Shown here: positions 24,449 to 31,614 of the stretch, piece by piece | Numbering within the stretch: the first letter of the stretch is position 1 | Layout of the letters: each line of letters starts with the position of its first letter | Source of the DNA: Duganella sp. sic0402 | Lineage (GTDB): Bacteria; Pseudomonadota; Gammaproteobacteria; Burkholderiales; Burkholderiaceae_D | Reading direction: 5' to 3' | Assembly (NCBI RefSeq): GCF_019219065.1 | Contig: NZ_JAHUWK010000006.1 | Location: 248,001-312,000 of the forward strand | DNA: 64,000 nucleotides | Position numbers and translations under genes: made by a program | Notes under the pieces: generated by a model | Database searches by the model: none | What the model saw: the letters and a program-made list of their open reading frames with translations, nothing else | Told to the model about the DNA's origin: nothing

Positions 24449-26470
24449 TTATGAAGTCTCCTGATCCGTGGCTGCCGGCAGCACGAAGGTAAATATAGTC
24501 CCGCCTTGCGGGTTGGCGCGGAATGTCAGTGCGCCGCCATGGAATTCTATCGCAGTCCGGCAGATGTTGAGGCCCATTCCCATGCCTTCCGCTTTGGTCG
24601 AGAAGAAGGGGGAGAATAGCCGCGCCGCCACTTCCTCCGGTATGCCGTGCCCCTGGTCGATCACTGCCACGCTGACCTGGGCGGTATCGGCGTCATAGGC
24701 CGCCACCACCTTCAGGATGCGCCGCTGCGGCTGCACATGCTGCATCGCTTCGATGCCGTTGCGGGTCAGGTTGAGCAGCACCTGTTCGATCATCACCCGG
24801 TCGGCGCGTACCGGCGGCAGGTCGGCCGGGATCTCGGTGCGGAACGAGACATAGCTCTGCCGCGCCTGCAGTTCGATCAGCGCGCGGATACCGTCCAGCA
24901 GCGATGGGATGGCCACCGCCTGCCGCAGCGGCTCGCGCTTCTTGACGAATTCGTGCACGCTGCGGATGATCTGGCCGGCCCGCTGTGCCTGCGCGCTGGC
25001 CTGTTCCAGCGCCGGCTTGAGGATGGCGCGGTCGAGCGGCTTGTCGTCCGGCGCACGGTCCAGCACATTCAGCGCGCCGGTGGTGTAGCTGGAAATGGCG
25101 GCCAGCGGCTGGTTCAGCTCATGCGCCAGCATCGACGCGATCTCGCCCATGGTCGCCAGCCGCGCCGACGCCTGCAGCTTTTCCTGCTGCTGGCGGTTGA
25201 CTTCCTCGATGCGCTTGCGGTCGGAGATGTCGAGGATGGAACCCATCCAGCCGGTCTGCTTGCCGTTGTTGTCCACCAGCGGCGCCTCGAACACCAGCAC
25301 CGGCACCCGCTCGCCGTTGGGCCGCTGGAAGAAGGTTTCAAACTGCGGCGTCACCTTGCCCGCCAGGACCGAGGCGAAGCGCGCCTCGTATTCCGACATC
25401 GCCTCGGTGGCCCAGTAAGGCATGGGCGGCAGCTTGCCGACGATTTCCTCGGCCGGATAGCCGACGATCTGGCAGAAGGCCGGATTGACATAGGTGATGC
25501 GGCCTTCCAGGTCGCGCGCACGCAAGCCGGTCACCAGCGAGTTTTCCATCGCGGTGCGGAACGACATCTGCTGGCGCAGCGCGCCTTCTGCCGCCAGCCG
25601 CTTGGAAATGTGTCCCCACAGCGCCAGCAAGCTCCATAGCAGGCCAAGCGACAGCACGATCACCGAGCCGACCAGCAGATTGGGCAGCAGCTTGGGTTCG
25701 CTCTTGACGCTGTCGGTCACCAGCGTGACCGAGGCGCCCGGCAGATCGAGCGCGCGCTTGTGGGTGTAGACGCCGTGGCCAGGGCCGGCGGCGGCGCGGC
25801 GCGCCAGCACCTTGTCGTCGCGGTCCACCAGCGACACCTGGTTGTCCTGCGCGAACCACCACGGCACCATCTCGTCCAGCAGCGCGCTGGTCTGGAAGGT
25901 GGCCACCAGGTCGCCCAGGTACTCGTCGCCGCGGAACAGTGGCACGTGATAATCCATCAGCACGGCGGACGGCGCGGCGCTGGCGTTCTGCGCCTGTACT
26001 TCCGGCTGGGTGTACATCGGCCGGCGCGTCTTGCGGGTGATATCGGCGGTGTTCTGCGAAGCTGGCGACAGCTGCACCGGATTCGGCAGCGGATCGCTGG
26101 TGGCGCCCAGTTCGCCGCCGGGCTTGAGCCAGATCACCCGCACCAGTTCATGGCCGTTCTTCAGCAGCCGCGCCATGCGGTTGTGCAGCTCCTTGGTGCC
26201 GAGGTGGCCGGTGGAGATTTCCACGCCCAGCGTGCGCAGGCTTTCCTCGTCGCGCGCCATCTGGAAGCGGATGGTTTGCTCGACCCACAGCGTGTCGGCG
26301 ATCAGCTGTTCCTGGCGCTCGTTGCTCTCCATCTGGCGCGCCTGCCATGGCAGCCAGATCAGGATCGCCAGAAAAAACAACACCAGCATGATGGGCAGCA
26401 GCCAGCGCAGCGAGGTGCTGGAAAACGGGCGGCGCTGCGGCGCGCTGGTGTTAGAGTGGGATGACGTCAT
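24449..26470 (-). CDS. Membrane sensor histidine kinase (DctS/DctB-like)
   Basis: The 673-residue kinase has two membrane helices (about 25-45 and 262-287) enclosing a periplasmic sensing domain of about 215 residues, then a PAS domain (YVNPAFCQIVGYPAEEIVG), a dimerisation helix with the phospho-acceptor His in LAHELNQPLAAISSY, and an ATPase domain with N box LLNLTRNGIEAM, DQGHGI and GMGMGLNICR. It should autophosphorylate on a periplasmic C4-dicarboxylate or similar and pass phosphate to the downstream regulator. It diverges from dctP. Confidence 0.9.
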   Translation of the reverse strand: MTSSHSNTSAPQRRPFSSTSLRWLLPIMLVLFFLAILIWLPWQARQMESNERQEQLIADTLWVEQTIRFQMARDEESLRTLGVEISTGHLGTKELHNRMARLLKNGHELVRVIWLKPGGELGATSDPLPNPVQLSPASQNTADITRKTRRPMYTQPEVQAQNASAAPSAVLMDYHVPLFRGDEYLGDLVATFQTSALLDEMVPWWFAQDNQVSLVDRDDKVLARRAAAGPGHGVYTHKRALDLPGASVTLVTDSVKSEPKLLPNLLVGSVIVLSLGLLWSLLALWGHISKRLAAEGALRQQMSFRTAMENSLVTGLRARDLEGRITYVNPAFCQIVGYPAEEIVGKLPPMPYWATEAMSEYEARFASVLAGKVTPQFETFFQRPNGERVPVLVFEAPLVDNNGKQTGWMGSILDISDRKRIEEVNRQQQEKLQASARLATMGEIASMLAHELNQPLAAISSYTTGALNVLDRAPDDKPLDRAILKPALEQASAQAQRAGQIIRSVHEFVKKREPLRQAVAIPSLLDGIRALIELQARQSYVSFRTEIPADLPPVRADRVMIEQVLLNLTRNGIEAMQHVQPQRRILKVVAAYDADTAQVSVAVIDQGHGIPEEVAARLFSPFFSTKAEGMGMGLNICRTAIEFHGGALTFRANPQGGTIFTFVLPAATDQETS

Positions 26471-26505
26471 GGGCGGTCAGGGTAGCGGGTCGCGGCAACG
26501 CGGTC

Positions 26506-26523
26506 ATTGTGGTTAACCACAAT
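26506..26523. promoter_or_regulatory. Perfect 18-bp palindrome, predicted response-regulator site for dctPQM
   Basis: The inverted repeat ATTGTGGTTAACCACAAT lies midway between the divergent sensor kinase (start 26470) and dctP (start 26598). It sits about 75-90 bases before dctP, suited to an activator site. The neighbouring two-component system is the obvious candidate. No sigma-54 promoter is present here, unlike the classic DctB/DctD case. Confidence 0.65.
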
Positions 26524-26597
26524 TGCCACTCTTGCACTGCTTTATAAGAATCGTTCAAAATAGAATAAGTTTAACTTTAAACTCAATAGGAGACTTC

Positions 26598-27584
26598 ATG
26601 AAACTGAAACACGTTTTGCTCGTCCTGAGCGCCGCCTTGAGCTTCAACGCCTGCGCCCAAGCGCCCATCGTCATCAAATTCAGCCATGTGGTCGCCACCG
26701 ACACGCCGAAAGGCCAGGCGGCGGAGCGCTTCAAGCAGTTGGCGGAGAAGGCCACCAACGGCCGCGTCAAGGTCGAGGTCTATCCTAACAGCCAGCTGTA
26801 CAAGGACAAGGAAGAACTGGAAGCGCTGCAGCTGGGTGCGGTGCAAATGCTGGCGCCGTCGCTGGCCAAGTTCGGCCCGCTGGGCGTCAAAGAATTCGAA
26901 GCCTTCGACCTGCCGTATATTTTCCCGTCGAAGACCGCGCTGTACAACGTGACCGAAGGCGAGATCGGCAAGTCGCTGCTGAAGAAGCTGGAGTCGAAAG
27001 GCATCACCGGCCTGGCCTACTGGGATAACGGCTTCAAGGTGATGTCGGCCAACAAGCCGCTGCGCAACCCGGCCGATTTCAAGGGCCTGAAGATGCGCAT
27101 CCAGTCGTCCAAGGTGCTGGACGCGCAGATGCGCTCGCTGGGCGCCAATCCGCAGGTGCTGGCCTTCTCCGAGGTGTATCAGGCACTGCAGACCGGCGTG
27201 GTGGACGGCACCGAGAATCCGCCATCGAATATGTACACCCAGAAGATGCACGAGGTGCAGAAGTATGTGACCGTGTCCAACCACGGCTACCTGGGCTATG
27301 CGGTGATCGTCAACAAGAAGTTCTGGGACGGCCTGCCGGCCGATATCCGCACGGCGCTGGACAAGGCCATGAAGGAAGCCACTACCTTTGAGAAAGCCAT
27401 CGCCCAGCGCGACAACGACCAGGCGCTGGAAGCGATCAAGAAAACCGGCAAGACTGAAATCTACACGCTTAGCGTGAAAGAGCAGGCCGAATGGCGCAAG
27501 GCCATGCTGCCGGTGCAGCAGCAGATGGAAAGCCGTATCGGCGCTGGCCTGATTTCGGCCATCAATAAAGAAGCAGCAAAGTAA
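26598..27584 (+). CDS. dctP: TRAP transporter solute-binding protein
   Basis: The 328-residue periplasmic protein has a signal peptide (cut near NACAQA) and the DctP fold: IVIKFSHVVATDTPKGQAAERFKQLAE, the substrate-anchoring Arg in GLKMRIQSSKVL and FSEVYQALQTGVVDGTENPPSNMY. It delivers C4-dicarboxylates or related organic acids to the membrane subunits. The ATG follows GGAGACTTC; an upstream in-frame start is rejected because it lacks a signal. It leads the dctPQM operon. Confidence 0.93.
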   Translation: MKLKHVLLVLSAALSFNACAQAPIVIKFSHVVATDTPKGQAAERFKQLAEKATNGRVKVEVYPNSQLYKDKEELEALQLGAVQMLAPSLAKFGPLGVKEFEAFDLPYIFPSKTALYNVTEGEIGKSLLKKLESKGITGLAYWDNGFKVMSANKPLRNPADFKGLKMRIQSSKVLDAQMRSLGANPQVLAFSEVYQALQTGVVDGTENPPSNMYTQKMHEVQKYVTVSNHGYLGYAVIVNKKFWDGLPADIRTALDKAMKEATTFEKAIAQRDNDQALEAIKKTGKTEIYTLSVKEQAEWRKAMLPVQQQMESRIGAGLISAINKEAAK

Positions 27585-27642
27585 TCAGCTTGCCACGGGG
27601 CGGCGCCAGATCGCCCCGTTACTTATAATCTGGAGACAAACC

Positions 27643-28206
27643 ATGAAATTCCTCGATCATCTCGAAGAGTGGCTTATTGCGTCCCTGATGGCCGCAGCGA
27701 CACTTCTGATTTTTGTCGCGGTGATCCACCGCTATCTGTCCGGATTCCCCATCCCCGGCTTGCAGGACTACCTGCTGCAAATGAATCTAAGCTGGACCCA
27801 GGAAGCCTGCATCTATATGTTTGTGTGGATGGCCAAGTTTGGCGCGGCCTACGGCGTGCGCACCGGCATCCACGTCGGCGTGGACGTGCTGATCAACCGC
27901 ATGAACACCCCGCTGCGCAACAAGTTTATCGTCTTCGGCCTGCTGGCCGGCGCACTGTTCACCGGCATCGTCGGTACGCTGGGCGCCAGCTTCGTCTGGG
28001 AGATCGGCCATACCGAGCAGACCTCGGCCGACCTGGAAATGCCGATGTGGATCGTCTACCTGGCGGTGCCGGCCGGCTCCTACCTGATGTGCTTCCGCTT
28101 CCTGCAGGTGATGGTGCACTTCCTGCGCACCGGCGACCTGCCCAAGCATGACCACGCCCACGTTGAGGGCCTGGATGAGGAAATCAAGCAAGGAGCCAAG
28201 GCATGA
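27643..28206 (+). CDS. dctQ: TRAP transporter small membrane subunit
   Basis: The 187-residue product has four hydrophobic segments and the DctQ pattern (LSWTQEACIYMFVWMAKFGAAYGVRTGIHVGVDVLINRM). It bridges the binding protein and the large DctM channel. It lies 58 bases behind dctP and overlaps dctM by 4 bases (ATGA). The tail is charged and cytoplasmic. Together with dctP and dctM it forms a complete sodium-coupled importer. Confidence 0.92.
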   Translation: MKFLDHLEEWLIASLMAAATLLIFVAVIHRYLSGFPIPGLQDYLLQMNLSWTQEACIYMFVWMAKFGAAYGVRTGIHVGVDVLINRMNTPLRNKFIVFGLLAGALFTGIVGTLGASFVWEIGHTEQTSADLEMPMWIVYLAVPAGSYLMCFRFLQVMVHFLRTGDLPKHDHAHVEGLDEEIKQGAKA

Positions 28207-29483
28207 ACGCGCTGATTATCTTTGTGCTGCTGCTGGCGCTGATGCTGACCGGGATGCCGATCTCGATCTCGCTCGGCCTGACGGTGCTGACCTTCCTGTT
28301 CACCATGACCACGGTGCCGATTGAATCGGTGGCGCTGAAGCTGTTCACCGGCATCGAGAAGTTCGAGATCATGGCGATTCCGTTCTTCATCCTGGCGGGG
28401 AATTTCCTGACCCACGGCGGGGTGGCGCGGCGCATGATCAACTTCGCCAGCTCGATGGTGGGGCACTGGCACGGCGGGCTGGCGCTGGCCGGGGTGATGG
28501 CGTGCGCGCTGTTTGCGGCGGTGTCCGGCTCGTCGCCGGCGACGGTGGTGGCGATCGGCTCGATCATCCTGCCGGCGATGGTGCGCCAGGGTTATCCCAA
28601 GCGCTTCGGCGCCGGCGTCATCACCACCTCGGGTGCGCTGGGCATCCTGATCCCGCCGTCGATTGTGATGGTGATGTATTCGGTGACCACCAACACCTCG
28701 GTCGGCAAGCTGTTCATGGCCGGCGTGGTGCCGGGACTGATGCTGGCCTTCCTGCTCGGACTGACCACCTGGTATCTGGCGCGCAAGCATGGCTACCCGC
28801 GCATGGCCAGGGCCAGCTGGGGCGAGCGCTGGGGCACCTTCCGCAAGAGCGCCTGGGGCCTGATCCTGATCGTCATCGTCATGGGCGGTATTTACACCGG
28901 CATGTTCACGCCGACCGAGGCGGCGGCGGTGTCGGCGGTGTACGCCTTCGTCATCGCGGTGTTCGTCTACAAGGACCTGAAGCTGAAGCAGGTGGGCAAG
29001 GTGCTGCTGGATTCGGCGGCGATGTCGGCGATGCTGCTGTACATCATCACCAACGCCGTGCTGTTCTCATTCCTGATGACCAGCGAGAACATCCCGCAGA
29101 TGATGGCGGAATGGATCACCGGCCAGGGCCTGGGCGTGATCAGCTTCCTGCTGGTGGTGAATATCCTGCTGCTGTTGGCGGGCAATGTGATGGAGCCGTC
29201 GTCGATCGTGCTGATCATGGCACCCATCCTGTTCCCGGTGGCGATGAAGCTGGGCATCGACCCCATCCACTTCGGCATCCTGATCGTGGTGAATATGGAG
29301 GTCGGCATGTGCCATCCACCGGTGGGCCTGAACCTGTATGTCGCCTCCGGCATCACCAAGATGGGTATCACCGAACTGACCATCGCGGTGTGGCCATGGC
29401 TGCTTACCATGCTGGCGTTTTTGGTGGCGGTCACCTACATACCACAAATTTCGCTGTGGCTGCCAAATTTGATTTACTCTTAA
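28203..29483 (+). CDS. dctM: TRAP transporter large membrane subunit
   Basis: The 426-residue protein has about 12 membrane helices and conserved DctM motifs: GMPISISLGLTVL, IPFFILAGNFLTHGGVARRMI, AAVSGSSPATVVAIGSIILP, GALGILIPPSI and FTPTEAAAVSAVYA. It is the sodium-driven transport channel. Translation is coupled to dctQ. No terminator is obvious behind it; the next feature is a candidate RNA gene with its own promoter. Confidence 0.95.
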   Translation: MNALIIFVLLLALMLTGMPISISLGLTVLTFLFTMTTVPIESVALKLFTGIEKFEIMAIPFFILAGNFLTHGGVARRMINFASSMVGHWHGGLALAGVMACALFAAVSGSSPATVVAIGSIILPAMVRQGYPKRFGAGVITTSGALGILIPPSIVMVMYSVTTNTSVGKLFMAGVVPGLMLAFLLGLTTWYLARKHGYPRMARASWGERWGTFRKSAWGLILIVIVMGGIYTGMFTPTEAAAVSAVYAFVIAVFVYKDLKLKQVGKVLLDSAAMSAMLLYIITNAVLFSFLMTSENIPQMMAEWITGQGLGVISFLLVVNILLLLAGNVMEPSSIVLIMAPILFPVAMKLGIDPIHFGILIVVNMEVGMCHPPVGLNLYVASGITKMGITELTIAVWPWLLTMLAFLVAVTYIPQISLWLPNLIYS

Positions 29484-29511
29484 AGTAGTTCCGCGCGACG
29501 CCAGAAAAAAG

Positions 29512-29542
29512 TTGAGAAAAAGCTTAACGAATACGTTATGAT
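29512..29542 (+). promoter_or_regulatory. Promoter of the candidate RNA at 29549
   Basis: TTGAGA (29512-29517) and TATGAT (29537-29542) form a sigma-70 style promoter with a 19-base spacer, about 30 bases behind dctM. The spacer is slightly long. The predicted start is near 29549, and no reading frame with a ribosome site follows. Confidence 0.5.
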
Positions 29543-29548
29543 GGCGTC

Positions 29549-29785
29549 GCTCTCAGGGAAACATGCATAACGATATGCGACCCGGTAGCAAGAGCCCAGA
29601 ATTGTAAGTGGGGAGTGTGTATAGAAACGGTAACGAATACCGGCAATAGATCGAGGAGACACACGTTTTACAGAATGTCGCTGTTATAGGGTCTGCAGGC
29701 CGCCACAAGCGCGCTACGGAACCAGGCAAGTGACCGGGAACGTGAAGCAGGATTTGAAAACGCACCTTCGGGTGCGTTTTTTTTT
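29549..29785 (+). ncRNA. Candidate structured non-coding RNA (about 235 bases)
   Basis: Between a promoter-like sequence and a strong terminator lies a stretch with no plausible gene and much dyad symmetry. An early hairpin is GCATA/TATGC (29565-29578). A long interrupted rod then pairs CCGGTAGC (29582) with GCTACGG (29713), TTGTAAG (29602) with TTTTACAG (29666), GTGTGT (29615) with ACACAC (29659), and a terminal CGGTA/TACCG (29628-29642). A rod with large internal loops recalls 6S RNA, but I cannot match a conserved sequence. SRP RNA, RNase P RNA and tmRNA were considered and do not fit. Confidence 0.5.
29757..29785 (+). terminator. Strong intrinsic terminator
   Basis: CGCACC, a TTCG tetraloop and GGTGCG are followed by nine T. 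It ends the candidate RNA and separates it from ogt. Confidence 0.92.
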
Positions 29786-29903
29786 GCCGGGGCCATTTAC
29801 AATGCGGACAGCGTGGTTTTTTGCTGTAGTAGCGATGCAACAAAATGGTGCATCCCAACAACTAAAAAGCCGGATTAGTCCTTTTTTGGTGCAAGTAACT
29901 GTG

Positions 29904-30425
29904 ATGAAAATACAACAAGGCAGTGAGCTGTTCAGCGCAGTGGCGGAGTTGCCGTTTGGGAAGCTCGGGGTGCGCACGGCGGCCGGCGTGATTACCGAGC
30001 TGTGCTACCTGCCGCCCCATTTTGAGGCGAAGCAGCCGCAGGACGCGACGGCTGAGCTGGCGGTGTTGCAGGTGCAGAAATATTGCGAGGACGCCGATTA
30101 CCAGTTCACGCTGCCATTGAAACGGGCTGGGACCGCGTTCCAGCAAAAGGTCTGGGACGAGCTGTGCGCGATTCCGCGCGGCAGCACCCGTACCTATGGC
30201 GAGCTGGCCAAGCACCTCGGCTCGGCGGCACGCGCGGTCGGCCAGGCCTGCGGCGCCAACTGGTTCCCGGTGGTGGTGCCATGCCACCGGGTGACCGCCG
30301 CCAGCGGCCTGGGCGGCTTCTCCAACAGCGATGATCCGAACGGCTACCTGCTAGGTATCAAGCGCTGGCTGCTGGCGCACGAAGGTTCGAGCGAATACGC
30401 ATGGCAGCAGACAACCTTGCTCTGA
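29904..30425 (+). CDS. ogt: Methylated-DNA--[protein]-cysteine S-methyltransferase
   Basis: The 173-residue suicide repair protein removes methyl groups from O6-methylguanine. The acceptor cysteine is in VVVPCHRVTAASGLGGFS; FQQKVWDELCAIPRGSTRTYGELA is the helix-turn-helix DNA-binding block. The N-terminus is uncertain: the ATG at 29904 (MKIQQGSELF) is chosen for homologous length, though its ribosome site is weak and a GTG lies one codon upstream. It overlaps xerD by 25 bases. Confidence 0.92.
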   Translation: MKIQQGSELFSAVAELPFGKLGVRTAAGVITELCYLPPHFEAKQPQDATAELAVLQVQKYCEDADYQFTLPLKRAGTAFQQKVWDELCAIPRGSTRTYGELAKHLGSAARAVGQACGANWFPVVVPCHRVTAASGLGGFSNSDDPNGYLLGIKRWLLAHEGSSEYAWQQTTLL

Positions 30426-31306
30426 TCGACGAGTTCTGTGACAGCCTGTGGCTGGAGGACGGGCTGTCGAAGAACACGCTGGAAGCCTACCGGCGCGACA
30501 TGCGTCTGTTCGCCAAATGGCTGGAGCAGATGCGGCCCGGCGTGGCCGGCCTGCTGGCGGTGGCGGCGCACGACATCCAGGGCTATATCGCCGCGCGCCA
30601 CCAGGACAGCGGCAAGGCCACCTCGTCCAACCGGCGGCTGTCGGTGATCAAGCGCTTCTACCAGATGCTGCTGCGGCAGCGGCGCATCAGCGAAGACCCT
30701 AGCCTGAAGCTGGCCTCGGCCAAGCAGCCGCAGCGCTTTGTGCATACGCTCAGCGAAGCCCAGGTCGAGGCCTTGCTGGCCGCGCCGGATGTCAATACCC
30801 CCTTAGGGTTGCGCGACCGCACCATGCTGGAACTGATGTATGCCAGCGGCCTGCGGGTGTCGGAACTGGTGGACCTGAAGATGCTGGAGCTGAGCCTGAA
30901 CGATGGCGTGCTGCGCGTCACCGGCAAGGGCAGCAAGACCCGGCTGGTGCCGTTTGGCCAGCAGGCGCGGCTGTGGATCGAGCGCTACGTCAAGGACGCG
31001 CGTGGCATCATTCTGAACGGCCAGCAGGACGACGCCTTGTTTGTCACCGGGCGCGGTTCGGCCATGACGCGGCAGATGTTCTGGGTGTTAATTAAAAAGC
31101 ATGCGCTGAAGGCGGAGATTACGGCGCCGTTGTCGCCGCACACCATGCGCCATGCATTTGCCACCCACTTGCTGAACCATGGCGCCGACTTGCGTGTTGT
31201 TCAATTGCTATTGGGGCATACGGATATTTCCACCACGCAGATCTATACGCACGTGGCGCGTGAGCGTTTAAAGCATTTGCATGCGCAACATCACCCTCGT
31301 GGATGA
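30401..31306 (+). CDS. xerD: Site-specific tyrosine recombinase
   Basis: The 301-residue recombinase acts with XerC at dif to resolve chromosome dimers. It has the SAM-like N-terminal domain (IDEFCDSLWLEDGLSKNTLEAYRRD) and the catalytic set: Arg in SGLRVSELVDL, Lys in GKGSKTRLVP, HTMRH, the His/Trp position in LLGHTDISTT and Tyr in QIYTHV. Length and opening match XerD rather than XerC. The start lies inside ogt, so translation is probably coupled. Confidence 0.93.
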   Translation: MAADNLALIDEFCDSLWLEDGLSKNTLEAYRRDMRLFAKWLEQMRPGVAGLLAVAAHDIQGYIAARHQDSGKATSSNRRLSVIKRFYQMLLRQRRISEDPSLKLASAKQPQRFVHTLSEAQVEALLAAPDVNTPLGLRDRTMLELMYASGLRVSELVDLKMLELSLNDGVLRVTGKGSKTRLVPFGQQARLWIERYVKDARGIILNGQQDDALFVTGRGSAMTRQMFWVLIKKHALKAEITAPLSPHTMRHAFATHLLNHGADLRVVQLLLGHTDISTTQIYTHVARERLKHLHAQHHPRG

Positions 31307-31360
31307 GCAACTTGGTTCATAATGCAGCTTGTGCAGTGCAACGCTTTAAAGGAGCAACAA

Positions 31361-31537
31361 ATGGCAAAAACAAACTTTGCATATGAAAAGCGGCAGCGCG
31401 AGTTGGAAAAGAAGAAAAAGCAGGAAGAGAAAAATCGGCGCAAGGCCGAGCTGAAGAATAACCCCGGCCTGGCCGAGGAGGGCGAGGCCGACATCGCCGA
31501 CGGCGAGCCCTCCGGCCTCGCCGCCGACGACGAGTAA
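31361..31537 (+). CDS. Small highly charged conserved protein
   Basis: The 58-residue product starts at the ATG behind AAAGGAG. It begins MAKTNFAYEKRQRELEKKKK, a basic helical stretch, and ends acidic (GEADIADGEPSG...DDE). Such short charged proteins behind xerD are common in Oxalobacteraceae relatives, and the function is unknown. No membrane segment or motif is seen. The split basic/acidic charge suggests a nucleic-acid or ribosome-associated role, which is a guess. Confidence 0.75.
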   Translation: MAKTNFAYEKRQRELEKKKKQEEKNRRKAELKNNPGLAEEGEADIADGEPSGLAADDE

Positions 31538-31540
31538 TCG

Positions 31541-31612
31541 TCATTCCGGCGTACGCCGGAATCCGGGCTGAGCTGGCCGTGCATGGACTCCCGCTTGCGC
31601 GGGAGCGACGCT
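31541..31612. repeat. Palindromic intergenic repeat (REP-like) beside the efflux operon
   Basis: Two imperfect hairpins, ATTCCGGCGTACGCCGGAAT and CTCCCGCTTGCGCGGGAG, are joined by about 30 bases. This tail-to-tail two-hairpin form is typical of dispersed repeats in Burkholderiales. A related element lies at 36052-36125 on the other side of the efflux operon. It ends 3 bases before the RND gene stop and may act as its terminator. Confidence 0.7.
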
Positions 31613-31614
31613 AG

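Noticed and set aside
26461..26470. ATGACGTCAT palindrome at the sensor kinase start
   Set aside because: It overlaps the first codons of the kinase gene and is only 10 bases; probably a coincidence of coding sequence. The 18-bp palindrome at 26506 is the better operator.
26524..26540. Sigma-54 promoter upstream of dctP
   Set aside because: TTGCCACT and TTGCACTG occur there, but the spacing between the GG-like and GC pairs is wrong and the GG is missing.
29549..29785. SRP, RNase P or tmRNA identity for the candidate RNA
   Set aside because: The conserved SRP loop, the RNase P core and the tmRNA tRNA-like CCA end are not present. Only a 6S-like architecture remains possible, without sequence support.
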